Of a DNA stretch of 64,000 nucleotides, positions 10,583 through 18,272 are shown piece after piece; the first letter of the stretch is position 1, and every line of letters begins with the position of its first letter. The notes below the pieces were generated by a model. It was not told the DNA's origin, did no database searches, and saw only the letters and a list, made by a program, of their open reading frames with translations. Position numbers and translations under genes: made by a program. This DNA is from Fischerella sp. PCC 9605 (GTDB lineage Bacteria; Cyanobacteriota; Cyanobacteriia; Cyanobacteriales; Nostocaceae): assembly GCF_000517105.1 (NCBI RefSeq), contig NZ_KI912148.1:1842200-1906199 (forward strand), in the 5' to 3' direction.

Positions 10583-10710
10583 TTTTCAGGCAAGTTTTGT
10601 GAAGCTATTGATTTTTTTGGCTTTGTAACACAGTGTTACAAGGGATGGTTGAATTACTATAAAAGTTATGAATGAATTTTGTTAACTCTAGAAAATTGTG
10701 ATTCAAAACC

Positions 10711-11262
10711 ATGTCCCGTTCCTTAACCCAAGCCGTTCTGCTTGTGGACGGCTATAACATCATTGGCGCTTGGTCTTGCCTGAAAAAAACTCGCGCTCGC
10801 GCTGGGCTAGAGGCAGCACGCTGGGAATTGGTAGAAGCTATGACTAGTTATAGCGCATTTCAAGGATACGAGACACTTGTTGTTTTTGATGCCCAATATC
10901 AAAATACAAGTAGCAATAAAGAAGTCATTACAGAGCTTTTATCCGTTTATTATACTGATTTTGGTCAGACGGCAGACACCTATATAGAAAAAGCCTGTGC
11001 GTCTTTGCGTTCCTCTATAGCCCAATCTCTGATTTCTCGTGTGATTGTTGCCACATCAGATCGGGCACAGCAGCTAATGATCCAGGGGTATGGAGCTGAA
11101 TGGCTATCGGCACAACAACTGTGTCAAGAAGTGCAAGCCACAGTTTGCCGGGTTCGGCAAAAGTATCAACCACGTAAAAAATCCAATAGTAGATTTTTAG
11201 CCAATTCCATTGATGCCAAGGCGCGGCAGCGTTTAGCTGAACTGCGAATGGAATTAAAGTAG
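10711..11262 (+). CDS. NYN domain protein (YacP/Rae1-like RNase family)
   Basis: This 183-residue protein begins with the NYN-domain signature LLVDGYNIIGAW and has further conserved acidic positions in VVFDAQY, DTYIEKA and VIVATSDRAQQ. These would form the PIN-like metal site. The family includes YacP/Rae1, a ribosome-associated endoribonuclease of Bacillus. The basic C-terminus (RVRQKYQPRKKSNSRF) fits RNA binding. It is monocistronic, between the ABC pair and tRNA-Asn. Nuclease activity is inferred from the family. Confidence 0.85.
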   Translation: MSRSLTQAVLLVDGYNIIGAWSCLKKTRARAGLEAARWELVEAMTSYSAFQGYETLVVFDAQYQNTSSNKEVITELLSVYYTDFGQTADTYIEKACASLRSSIAQSLISRVIVATSDRAQQLMIQGYGAEWLSAQQLCQEVQATVCRVRQKYQPRKKSNSRFLANSIDAKARQRLAELRMELK

Positions 11263-11426
11263 GTATGTTATATAAACTTAGCCTCTACTAGCTGTGTGAG
11301 TTGAGAGCGACATAGTGGTGTGAAAATTATTAAAGTCAAACTGCTACTCAAAATTTTTTAGAAAAATTTTTCCAAAGGTACTTGCCATTTTCTATAGTTT
11401 GGTACTAATATTATTAATCGTGACGT

Positions 11427-11498
11427 TCCTCAGTAGCTCAGTGGTAGAGCGGTCGGCTGTTAACCGATTGGTCGCAGGTTCGAATCCTGCCTGGGGAG
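11427..11498 (+). tRNA. tRNA-Asn (anticodon GTT)
   Basis: This is a 72-nt cloverleaf. Acceptor TCCTCAG pairs with CTGGGGA (one G-T pair), the D-arm is GCTCAGTGGTAGAGC, the anticodon loop is CTGTTAA with anticodon GTT, and the T-arm is CGCAGGTTCGAATCCTGC. CCA is not encoded. Confidence 0.97.
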
Positions 11499-11504
11499 TT
11501 AAAT

Positions 11505-11534
11505 TGTAGAGACGCGGTATGCCGCATCTCTACA
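11505..11534. repeat. 30-bp dispersed palindrome, TGTAGAGACG family, copy 2
   Basis: The arms TGTAGAGACGCGG and CCGCATCTCTACA differ from perfect symmetry at one base. The copy begins 7 bp after tRNA-Asn and could serve as its processing or termination stem. It shares its outer ten bases with the copy before 16S at 3009-3038. Confidence 0.75.
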
Positions 11535-11553
11535 TTGTTTATTAGATGAATTC

Positions 11554-12762
11554 ATGTTCAAGGATACCAAATCTCAGTATCACAAAGTTAAATGGGCTGA
11601 TTTGTGGTCGCTTGATCCAGGAGTGACTTTTGTTAATCATGGTTCTTTTGGTGCCTGTCCGATTGCAGTGCTAGCTGTTCAGCAAAATTTGCGATCGCAA
11701 CTCGAACAGGAACCACTACGATTTTTCACGAGGGAGTGGGAACCACTTTTGGATGAGGCTAAGAGCAAATTAGCGGCGTTTGTGGGTGTTGGTGCTGAGG
11801 ATTTGGTATTTGTCCCGAATGCAACCACTGGTGTAAATTCGGTGTTGCGTTCCCTGATTTTTCATCCCGGAGACGAAATACTCACAACTAACCACGAATA
11901 CAACGCTTGTCGTAATGCGCTTGATTTTATTGCCAGTCGTACAGGTGCGCGGGTGGTAGTAGTAAAGATTCCTTTTCCGCTCGATTCGCCTCAGCAAGTT
12001 GTAGAAGCAGTAATAGAGCAAGTTTCATCCAAAACAAGATTAGCACTGCTGGATCATATCACCAGTCAAACAGGGTTAATCTTTCCTCTACGGGAGTTGG
12101 TGCAAAAATTGCAAGCAATGGGTGTGGATACACTTGTAGATGGTGCTCACGCGCCAGGGATGATACCTCTAAACTTGCAAGAAATTGGTGCGACTTATTA
12201 CACCGGAAATTGTCATAAATGGCTGTGTGCGCCCAAGGGAGCAGCATTTTTGTACGTACGACGAGATAAACAGCCAGAAATTCGTCCACTAACAATCAGC
12301 CACGGTGCTAACTCATCACGCACTGATAAAAGTCGCTTTCAATTGGAATTTGACTGGACGGGGACAGACGATCCCACAGCTTATATGTGCGTACCAGAAG
12401 CGATCGCCTTTATGGGTTCGCTGTTACCTGGTGGCTGGGATGAATTGAGACAGTGCAATCATCAACTTGTTTTGCAAGCAAGACAGCTACTTTGTGAAGC
12501 ACTGCAAGTATTGCCACCATGTCTCGATGAGATGATCGGCTCAATGGCGGTTATACCTATGCCTGCTGCTTTGGAAAACCGCAGTTTTATGTCTATACGC
12601 GATGAGTTATTTGATCGGTTTGGTATTCAGGTACAGGTAGTTCCTTGGCATGAGACACCAAAATTACTGGTGAGAATTTCAGCGCAGATTTACAACACAA
12701 TCGAGGAGTATGAATATTTAGGCAGAGCGTTGCTAGAGTTGTTGGCTGAGAATGGCAATTAA
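11554..12762 (+). CDS. class V aminotransferase, isopenicillin-N epimerase-like
   Basis: This 402-residue PLP enzyme is of fold type I. It opens with VTFVNHGSFGACPIAVL and continues with VFVPNATTGVNSVLRSL, where phosphate-cup residues are expected. LVDGAHAPG supplies the cofactor-contacting Asp and His. TGNCHKWLCAPKGAAF holds the Schiff-base lysine. This architecture matches CefD/isopenicillin-N epimerase-like and cysteine-desulfurase-like proteins, common in cyanobacteria with no established substrate. No beta-lactam genes are nearby, so the CefD name should not be taken literally. Confidence 0.85.
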   Translation: MFKDTKSQYHKVKWADLWSLDPGVTFVNHGSFGACPIAVLAVQQNLRSQLEQEPLRFFTREWEPLLDEAKSKLAAFVGVGAEDLVFVPNATTGVNSVLRSLIFHPGDEILTTNHEYNACRNALDFIASRTGARVVVVKIPFPLDSPQQVVEAVIEQVSSKTRLALLDHITSQTGLIFPLRELVQKLQAMGVDTLVDGAHAPGMIPLNLQEIGATYYTGNCHKWLCAPKGAAFLYVRRDKQPEIRPLTISHGANSSRTDKSRFQLEFDWTGTDDPTAYMCVPEAIAFMGSLLPGGWDELRQCNHQLVLQARQLLCEALQVLPPCLDEMIGSMAVIPMPAALENRSFMSIRDELFDRFGIQVQVVPWHETPKLLVRISAQIYNTIEEYEYLGRALLELLAENGN

Positions 12763-12865
12763 TTATCTTACGATACCAAGTCACATAATTTATGTATCAG
12801 TTCGCAAAGGCATGATGTGGCTAATGCTATATTTCCGAGAATTATGGACAAGTTTGACATAAAGC

Positions 12866-13036
12866 GATCACAATTTCCTCCGCCGACTCATTCAAAAGCA
12901 AACTCCCACAGGAGAAGATCAAGGCGTTATCCGAAAACTGGTGCGAAAAGAAATCTTGACTCAACAAGGCAATGCTTTGCAACTGCCTTTAGTGCAAAAA
13001 TTTATAGAACAGGTAGTAGAAGAACAATTGTATTGA
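12866..13036 (+). pseudogene. remnant coding fragment without start codon
   Basis: The frame 12866-13036 reads 56 residues of convincing protein sequence with no usable start: DHNFLRRLIQKQTPTGEDQ, then VIRKLVRKEILTQQGNAL, ending FIEQVVEEQLY and TGA. An in-frame TAA sits immediately upstream. ATG GAC AAG TTT GAC ATA lies just before in another frame, so a single shift or deletion may have broken the gene. No family is recognised. The rest of 12763-13122 holds nothing else. Confidence 0.35.
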
Positions 13037-13122
13037 TTTAACCTGCGACTGATGAACTGCCTCGCTGACTCTGACTTATTTGATTGGTAGGAGTACAGAG
13101 TAATTTTGCAGGAGCAGAAGTA

Positions 13123-14043
13123 ATGCAGATACAACTTAAGCCAATCAATCAGCAAGTTGTCGCGATAGTAGGGGCTTCTAGTGGTATTGGGCGAAATGCG
13201 GCTTTGCAGTTTGGCAGTCGAGGTGCAAAGGTAGTAGTTGCGGCTCGCAGCCAGCCTGGATTAGAGTCTTTAGTGGCAGAGATTCAGAAAATGGGTGGTG
13301 AAGCAACCGCCGTAGTCGCAGATGTAACGGTGTTCGAGCAAGTAAAGGCGATCGCAGATAAAGCGGTTGAGCAATACGGGCGTCTCGATACTTGGGTACA
13401 TAATGCCGCTGTGGAACTATATGCTGCTTTTGAGGTGACAACACCAGAGGAATTTAAGCGCGTCATTGATGTCAACTTGATGGGACAAGTATATGGCGCG
13501 ATGGCGGCGCTACCCCATCTCAAGCGCGAAGGACGTGGGGCATTAATTCATGTTACGTCGGTGGAGGCAAGGCGTAGTCTACCATTACAAAGTGCCTACG
13601 CTGCATCAAAACACGGGGTAGATGGCTTTTTGGAATCTCTGCGTGTTGAATTGATGCATGAAAAGCTACCTATTAGCGTTACGAATATCATGCCAGCTTC
13701 TATCAATACACCCTTGTTTAATAAGGCACGTACCAAATTGGGAGTAAAGCCTGTGGGAGTACCGCCGATTTACCAGCCTAGCTTGGTTGCTAAAGCTATT
13801 GTTGAATGTGCCGAACGTCCAAAACGCGATGTTGTTGTTGGTGATGCTGGCAAAATGATTCTTGCAGCTCAACGAATTTCGCCGAGTCTAGTGGATGCTT
13901 ACATGGTGCGTAAAGCTTTTAGTGGGCAACGAACTAATGAGCCGAAGTCAGAAACTTCACCTGACAATCTTTACGAACCAATTCAAGGTTACGACACAAT
14001 AGAGGGTGACTTTAGCGACAAAGCACGAACTTGGAGCTTTTAG
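13123..14043 (+). CDS. short-chain dehydrogenase/reductase
   Basis: This 306-residue Rossmann-fold oxidoreductase has the cofactor motif AIVGASSGIGRNAA, the structural motif HNAA, the catalytic serine in HVTSVEARRS, and the YAASK tetrad motif. ARSQPGL after the second strand suggests preference for NADP(H). The C-terminal half is longer than in minimal SDRs and ends DKARTWSF. The frame is open from a TTG at 13084, but ATG 13123 with GGAG 9 bp upstream is chosen. Substrate unknown. A clear terminator follows at 14081. Confidence 0.88.
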   Translation: MQIQLKPINQQVVAIVGASSGIGRNAALQFGSRGAKVVVAARSQPGLESLVAEIQKMGGEATAVVADVTVFEQVKAIADKAVEQYGRLDTWVHNAAVELYAAFEVTTPEEFKRVIDVNLMGQVYGAMAALPHLKREGRGALIHVTSVEARRSLPLQSAYAASKHGVDGFLESLRVELMHEKLPISVTNIMPASINTPLFNKARTKLGVKPVGVPPIYQPSLVAKAIVECAERPKRDVVVGDAGKMILAAQRISPSLVDAYMVRKAFSGQRTNEPKSETSPDNLYEPIQGYDTIEGDFSDKARTWSF

Positions 14044-14080
14044 ATTACTTTTTTGTTGTATGAGTTTGAGTTTAAGCGAT

Positions 14081-14118
14081 CGCGCATCAAGCTGTTGTGG
14101 TGAGATGCGCGTTTTTTT
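14081..14118 (+). terminator. intrinsic terminator after the SDR gene
   Basis: The stem CGCGCATC/GATGCGCG with a 15-nt loop is followed by seven T. It begins 37 bp after the SDR stop. The remainder of 14044-14364 holds no recognisable gene. Confidence 0.85.
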
Positions 14119-14364
14119 GGCAAGGGAGAGTTCCCAAATTCAAAAATTTGATAACTTTATATAATTTACTACTTTTGTAAGTAGTTATATCCTTCTTGCG
14201 GGTTTTGTGCTTACTACAACACCAGTATTAGCCTAAATGAGGATGGAGACATCAAGCTATATTTACATGAATGGAGTCTGTGGTTTGTTGGGAAATTCAC
14301 AGCTTTGGTTTTTGATTTTATTGATCAAATAGAATCTCAAAAATAGGGGGGAAAAAAAGCGCTA

Positions 14365-14910
14365 ATGGAAATATGGTTCCACATTAATTGGCAAGAAATG
14401 TTTATTCCTAGCATCTCCGTTGCTGAACTGATTATACGTGGCTCGTTGGTTTACTTAGCACTGTTTTCGGTTTTGCGCTTACTTCCAAGCCGACAGCTAG
14501 GAACGCTAGGAATAGCAGATTTACTTGTGGTTGTGCTGTTTGCAGAAGCAGCTCAAAACGCAATGGCAAGTAACTATACATCGATTACTGAAGGAGCCAT
14601 TTTGGTTGGAACTGTAATTTTTTGGAGTTATTTCCTGAACTGGTTGGGGTATCAAGTTCCTGCGTTTCAACGCTTCCTTAACCCACCACCACTGCTACTG
14701 GTGAAAAATGGTCGCATCATAGATCGTCACATGAAACGAGAACTGATTACCGAACAAGAATTGATGAGCCAGTTACGCCAGCAGGGTGTGGAATCTCTCA
14801 AAGATGTAAAAAGAGCATTTATGGAAGCAGATGGTAGTATTAGTATCATCCGCTATGAGTCAAAAATTAATTCTGCGCCTCAGCAAAATGAGCAAGAAGT
14901 TAAGAGTTAG
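14365..14910 (+). CDS. DUF421 / YetF-like membrane protein
   Basis: This 181-residue protein has three N-terminal transmembrane segments (about residues 19-38, 48-66 and 75-93). A soluble domain contains LNPPPLLLVKNGRIIDRHMKR and ITEQELMSQLRQQGV, then AFMEADGSISIIRYE. This layout is the DUF421/YetF family; the soluble domain faces the cytoplasm and the function is not established. ATG 14365 is preceded by a GGGGGG run at suitable distance. It is monocistronic and convergent with the M56 gene. Confidence 0.87.
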   Translation: MEIWFHINWQEMFIPSISVAELIIRGSLVYLALFSVLRLLPSRQLGTLGIADLLVVVLFAEAAQNAMASNYTSITEGAILVGTVIFWSYFLNWLGYQVPAFQRFLNPPPLLLVKNGRIIDRHMKRELITEQELMSQLRQQGVESLKDVKRAFMEADGSISIIRYESKINSAPQQNEQEVKS

Positions 14911-14928
14911 AAGTCCCAACCCTACGCA

Positions 14929-15768
14929 TCACGAGTGAAATATCACTGTTAGCAACGGCAGTAATGCCAAGAGAAACCTATTCCAAAATTGCGTGTTAAA
15001 CTCTGAGATTGGTTCTGGTTGCCCTAACAGAGCTTCTATCCTTTGCTCTAAACGTTCTGCGCTATTAGACGCCAAGGCTGCACAGCAGATTTCTGGGCTC
15101 ACAGGTGGAGTACTTACTACTAACACTAATGATTCTGCTAGTAGTAAAGGATCTACTTGCAGTGCAGCGTGAGCGTCAGCACGTAGTTCACGCAAGACCA
15201 AAAGTTCTTGCCACAATGCTTCTGTATTAGGCAACCAAACCGTACAGGAACGCACCCAACCCAACCAGAAAAACCAGAATGTATCTCTGTAATAGTAGTG
15301 CCCCTGTTCATGAGCCAAGACTGTCTCTAAATGGGCAGGAGAGAGAATTTGTAGTAATCCTTGGCTAAGGACAAGTTCGGGTTGCCAAAAACCAATTTGA
15401 CCTGCAAACAATGCTCCTGTGTTCAGCAGCCGCACTTGTTTGCTTGCGATATTGACCAGAGGACAGCTACGGGTAGATTTTACTGATCGCCATCCTTGCC
15501 ATGCCCGTTTTAAGCATAAAATGGCAAAAAATCCCAGACAGCTTAATGCCACTACATAGCCAAAGCAGCCTGTCTGCAAACCCCCCATTTTCCCCTGAGG
15601 GCCCATGCACAGTAAAGCGATCGCTGTCATGAAAAGTAGCAAGGGGGGGAAGAGAAAGAAAAATAGCGCTCGTCGCCATCTTTCAGCCCAAGAACCTTGA
15701 AAATCCGTCCAAGAGCATCTGAACCAGCAAGCAAGTGTCAAAGCAGCGAAAATCATCAACAGATGCAT
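14929..15768 (-). CDS. M56 family (BlaR1/MecR1-like) membrane metallopeptidase
   Basis: This 279-residue protein has hydrophobic segments near residues 1-16, 35-55 and 68-88 and a C-terminal membrane segment. The zinc motif H153-EQG-H157 is followed by YYYRD. This is the M56 peptidase domain of BlaR1/MecR1 without the extracellular penicillin sensor. In such systems the peptidase leads to cleavage of the partner repressor. Its ATG overlaps the stop codon of the BlaI-type gene by one base (TAATG), so they form an operon with translational coupling. The signal sensed is unknown. Confidence 0.88.
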   Translation of the reverse strand: MHLLMIFAALTLACWFRCSWTDFQGSWAERWRRALFFFLFPPLLLFMTAIALLCMGPQGKMGGLQTGCFGYVVALSCLGFFAILCLKRAWQGWRSVKSTRSCPLVNIASKQVRLLNTGALFAGQIGFWQPELVLSQGLLQILSPAHLETVLAHEQGHYYYRDTFWFFWLGWVRSCTVWLPNTEALWQELLVLRELRADAHAALQVDPLLLAESLVLVVSTPPVSPEICCAALASNSAERLEQRIEALLGQPEPISEFNTQFWNRFLLALLPLLTVIFHS

Positions 15769-16187
15769 TACTTTTCCTCCCTTGCTTGCCGTGCGGCTTG
15801 AATGCGTTTGGCGATCGCTTGGATTTTCTCATTTGCCACTTCATCTAAACTATCTGCAAAAGCGGCGACAACATCAGGATTTCCTACTGCTAGAAATCGG
15901 TGTAATTGTTCGTGCGCTTTAATCATTTCGGCTTGCTGCTTGGTCAGCAACGGTCGCCAATAAAATGCTCGTCCTTTTTTGTCACAAGCCAACCAGCCTT
16001 TTTCGGTGAGACGACGCAGCACCGTAGTCACAGAAGTATATGCCAGTTCTCGGTTGGGGTCAGCCAAGATGCGATCGTGTACATCTTTGACTGTAACTGA
16101 ACCAAGTTCCCAGATGATATGCAATATTTCTGCTTCTAACGGGCCTAGAGACAATTGTTTGGGGCGGTAGTCAGGTAATGGTGCCAT
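15768..16187 (-). CDS. BlaI/MecI/CopY-type transcriptional repressor
   Basis: This is a 139-residue winged-helix repressor: LGPLEAEILHIIWELGSVTV starts the DNA-binding domain and AYTSVTTVLRRLTEKGWLAC is the recognition helix and wing. WRPLLTKQQAE leads into the dimerisation helix. The frame is open further upstream into repeat DNA. The ATG at 16187 is chosen because the upstream part is translated STRR sequence unlike the family. It is co-transcribed with the M56 peptidase, and a palindrome at 16289-16305 upstream is a plausible autoregulatory operator. Confidence 0.9.
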   Translation of the reverse strand: MAPLPDYRPKQLSLGPLEAEILHIIWELGSVTVKDVHDRILADPNRELAYTSVTTVLRRLTEKGWLACDKKGRAFYWRPLLTKQQAEMIKAHEQLHRFLAVGNPDVVAAFADSLDEVANEKIQAIAKRIQAARQAREEK

Positions 16188-16190
16188 ATG

Positions 16191-16275
16191 GATTGTTGGT
16201 AGTTGGTAGTTGGTTGATGGTTGGTAGTTGCTAGTTGGTTTGAACAAACAACAAACAACAAACAACAAACAACAA
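16191..16275. repeat. heptameric STRR in the blaI-like leader
   Basis: Tandem units of GTTGGTA/GTTGGTT type (16195-16240) are followed by AACAAAC units (16243-16275). The two tracts are partly complementary and could form a long imperfect hairpin in the leader of the repressor gene. The rest of 16276-16520 holds the operator candidate and the comB upstream region. Confidence 0.75.
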
Positions 16276-16288
16276 CTAAACTAAATTT

Positions 16289-16305
16289 CTTATCGGTTCG
16301 ATAAG
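16289..16305. promoter_or_regulatory. candidate BlaI-type operator palindrome
   Basis: CTTATC-GGTTC-GATAAG is a perfect 6-bp dyad with a 5-bp centre, flanked by AT-rich DNA. It lies about 100 bp upstream of the BlaI-like start and about 215 bp from comB. Size and symmetry fit a dimeric winged-helix repressor. Binding is inferred only from position and symmetry. Confidence 0.45.
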
Positions 16306-16520
16306 TTTATTAAATTAAAAGAGCAAAAACAGGTTTTTACGTCTGTTCTTTTTTGAGATTAACGTTGATTTTCTCACTTGTCGGCTGCTATGTTAACAGC
16401 AGCATTATTCTTATCATTCTATTTTTCAATACACTTTGGGATGAACTGTCACTATGGTTGGTGACATGCAACTGGTTAGAATGTGATCTCGGCAGTATCA
16501 AATGCAGGTGTATCCAGCAC

Positions 16521-17258
16521 GTGAAGCTATTCATATACCATACTCCGGAATTAACTCCAGTAGATAAAGTGCCAGAATGCGCGATCGCAGTCGATGTGCT
16601 GCGAGCGACTACTACAATGGCAACAGTTTTAGCAGCTGGAGGCGAAGCAGTTCAAGTTTTCAGTAATTTAGATCAACTTATGCAAGTCAGTGAATCTTGG
16701 CCTGCTGAAAAACGGCTACGAGCTGGGGAACGCGGCGGTGCCAAAGTTCCTGGCTTCGATATGGGTAACTCTCCTCTAGAATGTACCCCAGACCTGGTAA
16801 AAGGACGACGCTTGTTTATCAGTACTACCAATGGCACTCGGACTTTACAACGAGTACAAGATGCAAAAGCTGTGCTTGCAGCGGCATTTATCAACCGAGG
16901 TGCAGCGGTCAAATATCTTCTTTCACTGCAACCAGAGACAGTGTGGATCGTTGGTTCTGGCTGGGAAGGAAGTTTCTCTCTAGAAGATACTGCCTGTGCT
17001 GGTGCGATCGCTCACAGTCTTTTGCAACTAGCTGACTTATCAGCCGACGAAGTCGCTGGTAATGATGAAGTAATCAACGCGATCGCCCTTTATTCTCAGT
17101 GGCAAGACAACTTATTGGGACTTTTCCACAATGCTAGTCATGGAAAACGCCTGTTAGGTCTGGAATGCCATGAAGACTTAAAATATTGTTCCCAAACCGA
17201 TACTTTAGACGTCTTGCCCATGCAGCAAGAACCAGGCGTTTTAAAAAGGTACTATTAA
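16521..17258 (+). CDS. comB: 2-phosphosulfolactate phosphatase family protein
   Basis: This 245-residue protein contains the ComB signatures [52 protein letters not shown] and the acidic [10 protein letters not shown] block. ComB is a Mg-dependent phosphatase that makes sulfolactate in archaeal coenzyme M synthesis. Cyanobacteria conserve it although they lack the rest of that pathway, so the physiological substrate here is uncertain. The frame is open from 16353, but similarity starts at GTG 16521, giving the start [13 protein letters not shown]. No partner gene is adjacent. Confidence 0.88.
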   Translation: MKLFIYHTPELTPVDKVPECAIAVDVLRATTTMATVLAAGGEAVQVFSNLDQLMQVSESWPAEKRLRAGERGGAKVPGFDMGNSPLECTPDLVKGRRLFISTTNGTRTLQRVQDAKAVLAAAFINRGAAVKYLLSLQPETVWIVGSGWEGSFSLEDTACAGAIAHSLLQLADLSADEVAGNDEVINAIALYSQWQDNLLGLFHNASHGKRLLGLECHEDLKYCSQTDTLDVLPMQQEPGVLKRYY

Positions 17259-17322
17259 TAAATTACAATGCAAATGCAAAATAAGTAAGTAGCCAGACAA
17301 TTTTGTTTTATTGTTTTGTTTG

Positions 17323-17352
17323 CCCCTTTCCAGACTTTTGTCTAGAAAGGGG
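17323..17352. terminator. strong hairpin after comB
   Basis: CCCCTTTCCAGAC and GTCTAGAAAGGGG pair over 12 of 13 positions with a TTTT loop. It lies 65 bp after the comB stop in a convergent intergenic region. No clear T-tract follows on either strand, so terminator function is probable rather than certain. Confidence 0.55.
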
Positions 17353-17451
17353 TAAATTTCATCTTAGTCCAAGATCAGAAAACACTTAGCTAAGTAGCCA
17401 TCATGAATTGGGTACACTACAGATTGTTTTCCTTTTACCTTCTTCCTTTAG

Positions 17452-17874
17452 TTACGATTTAGGCTTGAGCAAGGGGTACAAACCAACAGCAAGACTGATG
17501 CATCCAATTAAGATCCACCATTGGTCATTTTGCTCAACTTGCAAAAATGACTCTTCGCGGTTTTTCACAAAATTGCTGATACGAGATGCGATCTCCTGCT
17601 GCTGAGTTTCATCACTATAACTTGTGAACGAAGCAAAAGGAACTTCACCAGTACTAGTATTGATTACAACTTTAGAAGAGTCACTGTTCTTAGGCCCGTA
17701 AAATCTCGCTCCCAGTAATTTATTTACTGGCATTTCTCTTTCCTCAGACCATAAAAAACCTGAACGTGCTAATTTACAAGAACCTTGTCCTGGTTCAGTT
17801 CGGTTACAAGTGAAGGTATTTGCTTGTGCAAATGAAATCAGAAAAATTCCAAATAGAATGAAGCCGAGTCTCAA
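17452..17874 (-). CDS. hypothetical protein with signal peptide and C-terminal membrane helix
   Basis: This 140-residue protein starts MRLGFILFGIFLISFAQA, a probable cleaved signal peptide. It has two cysteines (TFTCNRTEPGQGSCKL), a middle part with ASFTSYSDETQQQEIA, and a C-terminal hydrophobic helix WWILIGCISLAVGLYPLL ending in KPKS. A periplasmic or lumenal domain tethered by the last helix is likely. I do not recognise the family. It is monocistronic and convergent with comB. Confidence 0.6.
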   Translation of the reverse strand: MRLGFILFGIFLISFAQANTFTCNRTEPGQGSCKLARSGFLWSEEREMPVNKLLGARFYGPKNSDSSKVVINTSTGEVPFASFTSYSDETQQQEIASRISNFVKNREESFLQVEQNDQWWILIGCISLAVGLYPLLKPKS

Positions 17875-18272
17875 TTTGACCTCCTAAGTGCAAGTAAGTG
17901 AGTGATAACCACAGTCAAGGAACACCAGGGAATACTGTAGCTTACCGTTGGCAAGCTTAAATTTAATACCAAAATTTTGGAGAAAATTTGCGATTTTTCC
18001 CCCAAACAAAGATTCCTCGGTGAAAAATATCCACCGATAATAGTTCTGATGAGATAGCTTATAAAATGTATTTTAAATGTGTAAATACTTTGTTGTCAGC
18101 CCGGAATTATACTGTTTTTCTATTGTTATAAAAGTGATTGCTTAGAAACTCAAACAAGAAGTTTCCATCTTCTATCAATTATTCCCGATTCCAGGCTTCT
18201 ACGATTAATACTTACTTTTTGTCAAGCTACTTAGTATATTTCGTATCTTTTATAGAATTTTGTATCAGCTTA
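17875..18272. other. intergenic region without recognised features
   Basis: About 400 bp of AT-rich DNA lie between the starts and ends of two minus-strand genes. A weak hairpin region lies around 18015-18035 (CTCGGTG...CACCGA). No open frame, RNA family or clear promoter was recognised. Confidence 0.5.
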
